Shown here piece by piece: positions 29,568 to 37,551 of a stretch of 64,000 nt of DNA. The first letter of the stretch is position 1. Each line of letters starts with the position of its first letter. The notes beneath the pieces were generated by a model. That model saw only the letters and a list, made by a program, of their open reading frames with translations, ran no database searches and was not told where the DNA came from. The position numbers and the translations under genes are program-made. The stretch lies in the NCBI GenBank assembly GCA_016714465.1, contig JADKDT010000026.1, positions 372,001 through 436,000 of the forward strand, written 5' to 3'. The stretch is from Candidatus Brachythrix odensensis (GTDB lineage Bacteria; Chloroflexota; Anaerolineae; J036; Brachytrichaceae).

Positions 29568-29963
29568 ATGAGTCAAGAATCTGTCATCCGCAACCAGGAT
29601 GCACTCTCGACGGCATGGATAAGCCGAGCCCTTGATCAGAGGGTAGATTCGATCCGGGTTACCCCTGGCAGGGCCAGGGGGGGGGGGGGGGCGGGCTGGG
29701 GCGGGGGGGGGGGGGGGTGGCCAGAGCAAGAGAGGGAGAGGTGCGACCTCGTTGTTCTGCGGCATTGGTATGACGCTCTGGGTGCGTCTGAATACAGCTG
29801 GAACGAGGCCCAGGCCGACTGGAGGCTTTCGATGGAACAATGCCTCAACGTTCCAATGGAGTGGTGCTCGAAGCCATCCACATTCGAGAGTATGCAACGG
29901 TTATGGCAGTCTCAGTTCTCCAGAGTCCAGACTGCACTCGCTCAGTCGCGCAGCGACGCCTAA
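29568..29963 (+). CDS. Hypothetical protein, second cassette gene
   Basis: I do not recognise this 131-residue product. Its first part contains an artificial-looking Gly/Trp stretch translated from two 15-base G-runs. The rest (for example VVLRHWYDALGASEYSWNEA, then MEQCLNVPMEWCSKP) looks like an ordinary soluble helical protein rich in Trp and Gln. The stop TAA lies inside the left box of attC-2, so the ORF is the gene of a cassette bounded by attC-1 and attC-2. The poly-G tract may hide a frameshift, so the true N-terminus is unsure. Confidence 0.6.
   Translation: MSQESVIRNQDALSTAWISRALDQRVDSIRVTPGRARGGGGAGWGGGGGGWPEQERERCDLVVLRHWYDALGASEYSWNEAQADWRLSMEQCLNVPMEWCSKPSTFESMQRLWQSQFSRVQTALAQSRSDA
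29677..29717 (+). repeat. Two 15-base G-runs inside the second cassette
   Basis: G-runs of 15 at 29677-29691 and 29703-29717 are separated by 11 bases that are themselves G-rich, flanked by GGCCA and TGGCC. They could form G-quadruplexes, but such equal long runs also look like a sequencing or assembly artefact. Confidence 0.6.
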
Positions 29964-30086
29964 CTCCTCGCTCAAGCGGAGCGCCAACGGCAGGCCACCC
30001 GGCCCTGCTCGGCGGAACGCGGTGCAATTTCTCCGGCCCGGGCCTTGCGTCCTGACGTTGGCGCCCGCTGCGCTCGAACGTTAGGT
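29958..30086. other. Integron attC recombination site (attC-2)
   Basis: GCCTAAC (29958-29964, perfect RYYYAAC) and GTTAGGT (30080-30086, perfect GTTRRRY) bound a 129-base site. Inner arms GCTCAAGCGGAGCGCCAACG and CGTTGGCGCCCGCTGCGCTC are imperfectly complementary, as expected for attC, and leave unpaired bases on one strand. The upstream ORF stops inside the left box. Confidence 0.88.
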
Positions 30087-30351
30087 TGCGGGCTCCTGCT
30101 CAACACCATCGCTCGAGCGACCGAGGCCGATTCTCGATTTCGCGCGGCGCTTGGGGCTGCGGTCGTGCTGTATGTCAAGCTCCGCGCGGTCATGAGTCCG
30201 TCGCCCATTGCGAATCCGCGGGCTGAGCTTGCGGCGCATGCCTGTCTCGCCGAGGTCAGCGCTGGGCTGGGTTGACGAGCTGTGCCCAGACCGACCCGCG
30301 CATGCAGCGGGCGGCGCCAGATTGTCATTTGCTGTAACGACCCAGGCAAGG

Positions 30352-30448
30352 CCCAAATCTGCGTGAATCTGCGGATAGATTCACGTCCAAGCCCGCTCGG
30401 CCCGTCACGGGCACGCCAGATCTTGTCCGCAGATTAGCGTAGATTGGG
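30352..30448. repeat. Inverted word-array, AATCTGCG family (copy 3)
   Basis: Arms 30352-30375 and 30426-30448 (CCCAAATCTGCG...) flank a spacer that shares TCCAAGCCCGCTCG and CGGGCACG with the copy at 11321-11437, so the two are homologous repeats. It lies in the 626-base gap 30087-30712, in which I see no supported gene. Confidence 0.8.
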
Positions 30449-30712
30449 TAGCCGTATGCCCGCGTGAAACAATCCGGGGGAAGGACCTGACTGCCAACGT
30501 CGTGTGAAGCCGAGCGCGAACCACACCCTGACTGAGCGAAAGACATCTGTGTATTGGCCGATCATCCGGGATGGAGATTGCGCAACGGATCCGTTGGGTG
30601 ATGCGTATGGTGATCATGGGCGATTTCGGAGGGGCCAGTCAGCGGCTGATGGCCCCTGTTTTCGTTTCAGGTAAGGCCGTTCTTGTCATTCGCAGACTGC
30701 AGGGAGGATCTG

Positions 30713-31603
30713 ATGGACCAGACATATTCGAACGTGGTGACCGAGACTTCGGGTACAGGCCCGTTTCACTATCGGTACCGGGCCTACCTCCCAGATGCCC
30801 CGGCCCAGGCATTGGTGATCTACCTGCCGCAGTACGGCGGAACGATTGATGCGTGGAAAGACTCTTGCCTGCCTCAACGCCTGGCAAACAGTAGCATCGC
30901 CAGTTTGGTTGGCTTGCCCGTCGTGGAAGGCACTGGCTACATGGATGAATCCTCGTTGCAAGCCTTGCAGGCGATGCTGACAGACTCTGTTGAGCGCATA
31001 AAATGCCCACCGGATAGGCTGGTTGTGGGCGGGTTTTCGGCGGGTGGCGTTGGCGCGGTGCGTTATGGCGAGGTCGCCGTCCAGGGCAGCTTGTCTGGCG
31101 CATTTCGCCCGCGCGCGATATTTGCCGTGGACCCACCGCTTGACTTGCGTCGCTGGTATCTTGGATTGCAGTTGATCGTCAGGCGCAACCAGCCTACGCC
31201 CCTGTTGGACGAAGCGCGTCAAGTCATTCAGGTTCTTCACGATACCCTGGGCGGAACGCCCGATGAGGTCCCTGATGCATATGCGCGCGCATCGGCCGTC
31301 AGTGCTTTTGCCGACCAAGGTGGAAACCTGAAATTCCTGCGAGACACTCCCATCCGCATGTACGCCGAACCCCAATTGCATTTCTGGATGTACTATACAG
31401 CCGATCTTTACACGCTCAACACACTCGATGTCAACTTCGCGATCAACGAACTGCGGGCCATGGGTAACAGGCAAGCTGAGTTGATCCTCACCAGCGGCAA
31501 GGGCTATCGCCCGGACCTGGGGGGTATGCGGATGCCCCATGCCTGGTCCATCGTTGATGAACTTGACCTCGCCGACTGGATAGAACAGAAGTTGGAAAAG
31601 TAG
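30713..31603 (+). CDS. Alpha/beta hydrolase-like protein
   Basis: The 296-residue protein has the nucleophile elbow GGFSAGG near residue 105, preceded by a strand (RLVVG). A C-terminal His in MRMPHAWSIVDE would complete a triad, so an esterase or peptidase activity is plausible. There is no signal peptide. I start at the ATG at 30713, which follows a GGGAGG ribosome site. It heads a plus-strand group with SDR, VOC and peroxiredoxin-like genes spaced about 100-180 bases apart. The specific substrate cannot be told. Confidence 0.78.
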   Translation: MDQTYSNVVTETSGTGPFHYRYRAYLPDAPAQALVIYLPQYGGTIDAWKDSCLPQRLANSSIASLVGLPVVEGTGYMDESSLQALQAMLTDSVERIKCPPDRLVVGGFSAGGVGAVRYGEVAVQGSLSGAFRPRAIFAVDPPLDLRRWYLGLQLIVRRNQPTPLLDEARQVIQVLHDTLGGTPDEVPDAYARASAVSAFADQGGNLKFLRDTPIRMYAEPQLHFWMYYTADLYTLNTLDVNFAINELRAMGNRQAELILTSGKGYRPDLGGMRMPHAWSIVDELDLADWIEQKLEK

Positions 31604-31706
31604 GCAAAACTGCGGGTTACCATTGCTGGCCATCAGACGGGCTTTGGCGTGAGTTCGCAAGTCTGGATGGTTCGCGATTATTGGGGGTTCTAACAGGAGG
31701 GTGAAC

Positions 31707-32492
31707 ATGCTATTGACGGGTCGAACGGCAATTGTCTATGGAGCTTCGGGCGCAGTTGGGAAGGCCGTGGCACGCGCATTTGCGCGTGAAGGCGCTAAAG
31801 TGGTGATGTCGGCGCGTCGACGTGAACCGCTTGACCGAGCAGCGGAGGATATTGGCGGAACAGATGATTTGGTTCATGTCATGACTGTAGACGCGACCGA
31901 TCCGCGCGCAATCCAGCAACACCTCAACGAGGTCGTCCAACGCCATGGGCCCGTCTCCCTGATGTTCAATGCGGTTTCTTGGGATGATGTCCAGGGACAG
32001 GTGCTGTCCGAAATGCCTTTCGACTCGTTTTTTGCGCCCGTTCGGCTGGGTCTGACAACCTGGTTCCATACGGGAACGGCCCTTGCCAAACACATGGCCC
32101 AGCACGGCGGCGGAACGATCCTGGGGATCACCGCCAACGCTGGTCGCCAGCCGTTTGGAGGCGTGGGCGGGTTTGGCGTAGCGTGTGCCGCTGTCGAGCA
32201 CTTCCTCCGGCAGTTGGCGGTCGAGAATGGACCTGCGCAGGTCCGAGTGTGTTGGGTCCGTTCTCCAGGGTCACCTGACGTGCCCGGGATTCGCGAGGCC
32301 TGGCAAGCCTACGGAGCCCAGAAGGGCCTTACCTTTGAGGAGGTCCATCGCGAGTTTGCCAGGGATGTCCCGTTGCGGCAGGTCACGCCCCTGGCGCAAG
32401 TCGCGAATGCGGCCGTGTTGCTGGCGAGCGACCTTGCGGCTGGAATGACGGCGACGATGGCCAACGCGACTGGAGGCGCACAGGTCGACTAG
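31707..32492 (+). CDS. Short-chain dehydrogenase-like protein lacking the catalytic triad
   Basis: The 261-residue Rossmann protein keeps a nucleotide loop (YGASGAVGKAVARAFA) and overall SDR spacing. All three catalytic residues appear replaced. The Ser of the ISS motif reads ITANAG. The YxxxK motif reads FGVACAAVEHF, with Phe for Tyr and Cys for Lys. It is therefore probably a binding or regulatory protein, or catalyses something not using the usual mechanism. An AGGAGG site lies six bases before the ATG at 31707. The partner genes may be the surrounding hydrolase and VOC protein. Confidence 0.85.
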   Translation: MLLTGRTAIVYGASGAVGKAVARAFAREGAKVVMSARRREPLDRAAEDIGGTDDLVHVMTVDATDPRAIQQHLNEVVQRHGPVSLMFNAVSWDDVQGQVLSEMPFDSFFAPVRLGLTTWFHTGTALAKHMAQHGGGTILGITANAGRQPFGGVGGFGVACAAVEHFLRQLAVENGPAQVRVCWVRSPGSPDVPGIREAWQAYGAQKGLTFEEVHREFARDVPLRQVTPLAQVANAAVLLASDLAAGMTATMANATGGAQVD

Positions 32493-32586
32493 CGGGCTTG
32501 GACCCGAATCGATCCGCAGGGTGACCGAGTTGACGCTTTGCATACAATTCACGCTTCCTTACCCGCTACTCAATCTAGGAGGCACA

Positions 32587-32973
32587 ATGAAACGAGTCAC
32601 AGGCATTGGCGGCATCTTCTTCAAAGCCCAGGATGCTCCGGCGTTGCAGGCCTGGTACAAGCGGCACCTTGGAATCGACGTCCAGGACTGGGGCGGCACG
32701 GCTTTCACCTGGACCGATGCCGAAGGCAAGCCGGTTGCCGGAACGACCATCTGGTCCATTGGTTCGGCCCAGGGTGACCCGTTTGCGCCCGGCAGCGCAA
32801 CGTTCATGGTCAACTACCGGGTGGAGGATCTTCTCGCCCTGGTCAAGGTCCTGCGCGAAGAGGGCTGCAATGTGCTCGAGAAGATCGACGACTCCGAATA
32901 CGGCAAGTTCGCCTGGGTCATCGATCCAGAAGGAAACAAGGTGGAGCTTTGGCAACCGCCCGAGGGGCAGTGA
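32587..32973 (+). CDS. VOC superfamily (glyoxalase/bleomycin-resistance-like) protein
   Basis: The 128-residue protein is a single vicinal-oxygen-chelate domain: the first module begins GIGGIFFKAQDAPALQAWYK, and the second ends with the family signature FAWVIDPEGNKVELWQPP, whose Glu is a metal ligand. It would act as a dimer on an unknown small molecule. A GGAGG site precedes the ATG at 32587; codons upstream in frame are not needed. Confidence 0.88.
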   Translation: MKRVTGIGGIFFKAQDAPALQAWYKRHLGIDVQDWGGTAFTWTDAEGKPVAGTTIWSIGSAQGDPFAPGSATFMVNYRVEDLLALVKVLREEGCNVLEKIDDSEYGKFAWVIDPEGNKVELWQPPEGQ

Positions 32974-33002
32974 TCTGTGCGGTGCCAGGGTCTATTTCGT
33001 TC

Positions 33003-33146
33003 GTCAGGTTTGGTCAGGTGGGTAAGGTATGGTCAGGTAGGTACGGTGTAGTCAGGTGTATAAGATGCGGTCTGGTATTCAATCGCAGTTAACCTGATCA
33101 AACCTGACCAAACCTTACCCACCTGACCAAACTTGACAAAACCTGT
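33003..33146. repeat. Inverted word-array, TGATCAGGT family (copy 3)
   Basis: The left part (TCAGGTTTGGTCAGGTGGGT...) and right part (ACCTGATCAAACCTGACC...) carry complementary words around a degenerate centre near 33060-33090. It fills the gap between the VOC gene and the peroxiredoxin-like gene and stops eight bases before the latter's ATG. Confidence 0.75.
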
Positions 33147-33153
33147 GACAGTC

Positions 33154-33729
33154 ATGGAAATCCTCCACCGCCTCTCCCCCGGCGAGGCCGCCCCCGACAT
33201 GCCCGTCTTCGATCCGAGCGGCGCATTGGTTTCGCTCGCCTCGCTGTGGCGTGAACGCCCGTCGGTGCTGTCTTTCCTGCGTCACTTCACCTGAATCTTT
33301 TGCCGGACCGAACTGGCCAGGCTGGCCGGTTTCAACAAACAGATCGAGGCGCTTGGCGTTCAGATTATCGTCATTGTCCTGGCCAAACCCGAGGAGTCGA
33401 TGGCATTTGCGGCCGAGCGCGCGCCGGGGTTGCGTTGCTATGCTGATCCAGGCGGAAACGCCTACCGCGCCTGGGGCCTTAAGCGCGGCAATGCCGCGCA
33501 ACTTTTTGGCCCGGCGGTATGGGTTGAAACGGCGAAGGCATCCCTGAAGGGCGAGGCGATCAGCAAAGTTGCCGGCGACCCGTTCCAGATGCCGGGCACA
33601 TTTGGCGTGTCTCGGGATGGAACTGTGCGTTATGCGTACTACAGCCTGCATGCTGGGGACTATCCCGGCGAGCGGTCATTGCTGCGGGCCGTGGAGGCGC
33701 TGACCGAGGCGCGCCGCGCCGTAACGTGA
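33154..33729 (+). CDS. Peroxiredoxin-like (SelU/AhpC-TSA_2 type) protein with in-frame UGA, candidate selenoprotein
   Basis: One frame runs from the ATG at 33154 to 33729 (191 codons), broken only by TGA at 33292-33294 (codon 47). The context is VLSFLRHFT-[TGA]-IFCRTELARLA, where relatives have a CxxC redox motif in FLRHFGCxFC. The UGA thus sits exactly at the first, reactive Cys, and the resolving Cys is codon 50, giving a UxxC motif. Conserved sequence continues in frame (GLRCYADPGGNAYRAWGLKR). A hairpin with an AGGCT loop follows the UGA. Selenocysteine is the simplest reading. A base error or pseudogene is the alternative; selA/selB/selC are not in this window. Confidence 0.8.
33292..33333 (+). 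promoter_or_regulatory. Putative bacterial SECIS element after the UGA codon
   Basis: After the UGA (33292-33294), GAACTGGCC (33310-33318) and GGCCGGTTTC (33324-33333) can pair around a five-base AGGCT loop, using one G-U pair and a small bulge. The loop starts 24 bases after the UGA, within the range known for bacterial SECIS hairpins, and contains the expected G. The structure is inferred by eye. Confidence 0.55.
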
Positions 33730-33732
33730 TTG

Positions 33733-33790
33733 CTTCAAAATCGATGGCCCCGCCCCGGCGTACGCCGGGGCGGGGCCATCGATTTTGAAG
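33733..33790. terminator. Perfect 29-bp palindrome between convergent genes
   Basis: The 58 bases are a perfect palindrome centred on CGTACG, lying four bases after the peroxiredoxin-like gene and 17 bases before the end of the converging NAD(P)-binding gene. It can terminate both. The centre CGCCCCGGCGTACGCCGGGG is shared with the hairpin at 58488-58543. Confidence 0.85.
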
Positions 33791-33806
33791 ACGAGCTCTG
33801 TGACAT

Positions 33807-34697
33807 TCAGCGCGCCGCGGCCAGAAAGTCAAGCTTGTTCGCCATCTTGGCCGGGACGAACCCAAACATCCGATGCACGCTGCCAATCTCGGTGGTCCGG
33901 TTGTAGGCCATCGCTTCGATCTCGGGCTCGGACAACGCGCCGCGGAAGCGGGCCAGAAACTGCGTGATCTGGCGGGTCATCGTCGTGGGCACCCGGATCA
34001 GGCGCCGGCGCCGGCCGGCCGCCCGCAGGGTGGTCTCGAAGACCTCGTCAAGCCGCATCGAGGCCGGCCCGCCGATCGGGACGACCTGGCGAAAGGTTGA
34101 GCGGGTGGTCAGCGAGCGCACAACGCAGGCAGCCACGTCACCTACCCAGATCGGCTGGAGTTTGGTTTGTCCGCTGTGCGGGGTCGGAACAATCAACGGC
34201 AGGCTGCGCGCGATGCCGCTGATCCAGGAGGTCAGCCAGTCGCCCTCGCCGTACACCACCGCCGACTTAAGCACCGTGAAGTTCAGACCGCAACTGCGGA
34301 TCATCTCCTCGGAGCGGCCAATGCTGCGCTGCAGGGGGTACGGGGAGCGGATCTCGGCGCCAAGGCAACTGACCGTGATCAAGCGGCCAATCTTGTTGTC
34401 GCGGCAGGCCTGTATGACGTTTTGGGTGCCCTGAGCATTCACATCGTCGAAGCCGCCATCATTCGTCTCCCGGCGCGTCGACGCCAGATGGATAACCGTG
34501 TCAACCAGGCCATCTTCTGTCATCGCCGCATTCAAGGTGTCGGGCTGGCGCACGTCACCGCCGATGACCGACACGCGCCGGGGCACGGGATGCTCATGAT
34601 TCCAATGCCAGAGCAGCTTCACGCCGTGACCGGCAGCAGTGAGACGTTCAACCACTGCCCGGCCAATACAGCCGGTGGCGCCCGTTATGAGGATCAT
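33807..34697 (-). CDS. NAD(P)-binding NmrA/NDUFA9-like protein
   Basis: This is an atypical/extended SDR of about 296 residues with the N-terminal nucleotide motif MILITGATGCIGRAVVERL (GxxGxxG). VIHLASTRRETN, GTQNVIQACRDN and LITVSCLGA follow, then a KSAVVYGEGD segment. Such proteins often bind NAD(P)H without a classical active site; the YxxxK motif is not evident. I choose the ATG at 34697: a TAGAAT box eight bases upstream suggests a leaderless message and this gives the standard N-terminus. The ATG at 34703 is the alternative. The physiological role is unknown. Confidence 0.82.
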   Translation of the reverse strand: MILITGATGCIGRAVVERLTAAGHGVKLLWHWNHEHPVPRRVSVIGGDVRQPDTLNAAMTEDGLVDTVIHLASTRRETNDGGFDDVNAQGTQNVIQACRDNKIGRLITVSCLGAEIRSPYPLQRSIGRSEEMIRSCGLNFTVLKSAVVYGEGDWLTSWISGIARSLPLIVPTPHSGQTKLQPIWVGDVAACVVRSLTTRSTFRQVVPIGGPASMRLDEVFETTLRAAGRRRRLIRVPTTMTRQITQFLARFRGALSEPEIEAMAYNRTTEIGSVHRMFGFVPAKMANKLDFLAAAR

Positions 34698-34713
34698 TCC
34701 CATGGATTCTAGC

Positions 34714-35612
34714 CTATCCGCCCCCCATCACAGTCGCGGCGGCCACACCGAAGAACAACTGCACGAGAATGCCGCCACCCCAGGCCAGGTAGCCCGCCAG
34801 CCGCTCATTGGCTCGAAAGAGTAGCGCGCCCAGCAATGTGTTGCCTGCAAGGGCGCCAAAGGCGATTGCAGCCAGGCCAAAAACCGACCCGGCCGACCCA
34901 AATCGATCGATCTGTCCGGCATTGTTGAAGTGCAGGGGAATGGAGCGGGGCAGGCCCGCGTATCCCCCGAATGCGACGGCAAGCAGCATGACGAACACAA
35001 GGCCACCCAGGCCGACCAGCAGCCGGGCCATGCGGTCGCCCCACAACGCGCTGGATCGCATGCCGGGCGTGATTCGGGCATAGGCCACTTCCTGGGTGGG
35101 CCGCATCGCCAGGCGTGTCTCGAAGGCTTCGTCAAAGGCATCAAGGTCAAACGGCGACACCCCGAACGAAACGTCGGGCGTGACGATGACTGACTGTTGC
35201 TCCAGCGGACCGGTCGCGTAAAAGCGTATCTTGCCGAGCGCCGGGTGCGTTCCGGCGCAGACCCACCAGCCGGGCAGAGGGACGCGCCGAACACGCGCTC
35301 CTTCCGCGATGTCATGGGCCGGGATGATGCGTTGCACCTCAGCCATCGGGATGATCTCGCGCGCGTTGCCATGCCGAATGACGAAGGAGTTGCGGTCCAG
35401 GCTGTAGGACAGCGCGTTCAACCCCGCATCGTCCAGATCAGCCAGGCAATGGCGATGCAAGCCGCGACAGCCAACACCAGCAGGAGAAAGCTAACCAGTG
35501 TGGGCGGGATGAGCGTGGCCAGAACCAGGCACACCAGGCCGATCAGGCCGGCCACCACACAGGCGATAACACCGGATCGGATCGCCGTGGCGGCGTCGGT
35601 TTCGAATAGCAT
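34714..35612 (-). CDS. PH-domain-like membrane protein (frame disrupted)
   Basis: The first 64 codons (35612 to 35418) encode two transmembrane helices (SGVIACVVAGLIGLVCLVLA and LLLVLAVAACIAIAWLIW). A missing G in the run at 35422-35425 joins them to the second frame, LNALSYSLDRNSFVIRHGNA, which continues as a PH-like domain (REIIPMAEVQRIIPA). Three or so C-terminal helices follow, including LLVGLGGLVFVMLLAVAFGG and FGLAAIAFGALAGNTLLGAL. The corrected protein is about 299 residues. A TAAAAT box lies nine bases before the ATG. I recognise the bacterial PH-domain type but not a function. Confidence 0.75.
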
Positions 35613-35638
35613 GTGGCGGCAATTTTAGCGCGGAAGCG

Positions 35639-37551
35639 CTACAGCAGCCCTTGCCGGGCAAGCACGGCCTCGAGCACGCTCACCTGAAATCTCCGCCCGA
35701 TGACGGAGGCGATTTGCAGGATACGCTTGGTCTCCTCGGGCAGGCGGTCGATCCGCGAGGCCAGAACGCCCTGCAGCGTATCAGGAATCTCAATGGTCTG
35801 AATGTCGCTTGTGGCCACCCAGGCGCCGCCGGGCGACCCGCGCACAATGCCGCCTCGATCGATCAGCATCCGCAACACCTCCTCGACGAAGAAAGGATTG
35901 CCCTCGGCCTTGTTGAGAATCAATTCGCGGACCCGGTCCGGCAAAGCCTCGACTTCGAGCAGGTTGGAAACAAGTTGTCGGCTGTCGGTATCGCTTAGCG
36001 GGGCAAGTTTCAGCTCGACCGAACCCACGCCGGCTTGCTCGGGGGTGTCGCTGATCAGCCGCCAGCCGGGCGCGTCGCGCTCGGGACGGGACACGAATGC
36101 GAACACGACTGGCGCCTGAGCGGAAATACGGGCCAATTGCGACACCAGCTCGATCGATGATGGGTCGGCCCAATGCACGTCGTCGCAGATGATGATTGTT
36201 GCCCGGTCGCGGGCCAAGCCAAGCAGGAAGCGCTGATAGGCCGACACGTAACGGGCCTGCAGCGCCGCGCCGTCGAGATACCGCACACGATTCAAGGCCG
36301 CTTCGTCCAGTGACAGGCCCAGCAAGTGGGCGAGAAATGGATAAACCTCGTCGCGCTCCGCGGCCGGCAGCCCGGCCAGGCAACTCTCGAGCGCGGATCG
36401 GGTGTCTTCGTCGTGGGCACCGGCGGGCGCCCGCACAGGCCACGCAGGATGTCGTTGCTAAGGTGGTGGGCGACGTTCATCGTATACGACAGGCAGCGCC
36501 CCTCCACCCAACGGGATGGCATATCGCCGGCCAGGGCGAGCTTGCGCCACTCGGCGATCAGCCTGCTCTTGCCCAGCCCGGCCTCGCCGACGATCGCGAC
36601 GATTGATCCCCGGCCAGCCCGGGCGTCGGCCAGCGTGTCGGCCAGCGTCGACAATTCGCGGCCCCGGCCGACAAGGGGCGAGGCCAGGCCGGCGACGCCG
36701 CGCGCGCGGGTTGCGCCTTTCACTTCGCCCAGCACGCGGAAAACGCGGACGGGATCGGTCTTGCCCTTGACCGCGATCTCGCCGCGATCCTCGCATTCAA
36801 AGAGCTGTCCGACCTGCCGATGGGTGTTCTGCGAAATCAGGATGGTGTCGGCATCCGCCGCCGCCTGCATTCTGGCGGCCAGGTTGAGCGTGTCGCCAAT
36901 GGCCAGGTACTCCATGTGCAGGTCGCTGCCGATATTGCCGACCACAACCAGGCCAGTGTTCAGGCCAATACGCATCTGGAAGCTTGGGATCCGATGCGTG
37001 CGCCGCAGCTCTATGGCATAGTCGCGCATCGACTCAAGGATCTCCAATGCGGCCCGGATGGCCCGCTCGGGGTCGTCTTCGTGGGCGATCGGCGCGCCAA
37101 AGAAGGCCAGCACGCCATCGCCCAGCAATTGCGCAATCGTGCCCTCGTAGCGGTATACGGCTGCGCTCACCCGGCGGTGCGCCCCGGTGACGACATCGCG
37201 CCAATCCTCCGGATCCATGTGCTCGGCCAGAGCCGTCGAGCCGACGATATCCGTGAATAGCGCTGTCACCAGCTTGCGTTCGCCTTCGCTCTGACCCCGT
37301 TGGGCACGGATCTTGTCGGCCACTGCGCTTGGGACTGCCTGGCGCAGCGCGTCGAGGTTGGCGGCCCGGGGGCGAGTTGGCGGCGGCGCTTCCGGGCCCG
37401 CGCCGAGCTTGAAGCCGCACGTTTTGCAGAACTTGGCGCCGGCCTTGACCGGATTGCCACAGTTGGGGCACGCCGGCTGGACCGGGGCGCCGCAGTCTTC
37501 ACAGAACGCGGCGCCGGCTTCGTTTTCAAAATGACAGGCTGCGCATTTCAT
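35639..37551 (-). CDS. Zinc-ribbon / class III nucleotidyl cyclase / AAA-type ATPase protein without TPR (frame disrupted)
   Basis: Order: two zinc ribbons (CAAC...CEDC and CPNC...CKTC, residues 3-46); a class III cyclase domain with metal Asp in TALFTDIVGST, second metal Asp in LLGDGVLAFFGAP, and Asn/Arg in GDTLNLAARMQ; then an ATPase with Walker A (GEAGLGKSRL) and Walker B (TIIICDDVHWAD). The frame shifts near 36430, and the ATPase continues to a natural stop at 35639, ending VLEAVLARQGLL. In the related 1,100-residue protein this point is followed by TPR sequence. Here the TPR half is a separate gene just upstream (37548-39317), overlapping by four bases. cAMP or cGMP could be the product. 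Confidence 0.9.

Noticed and set aside
30087..30351. A third cassette gene after attC-2 (open frame 30045-30275)
   Set aside because: The frame starts inside attC-2, shows no family, and is not followed by another attC site.
33154..33729. Peroxiredoxin-like gene as a plain pseudogene
   Set aside because: The frame is otherwise fully open, the TGA sits exactly at the catalytic Cys codon and not at random, and the flanking residues are conserved. Kept as candidate selenoprotein, with pseudogene as the alternative.
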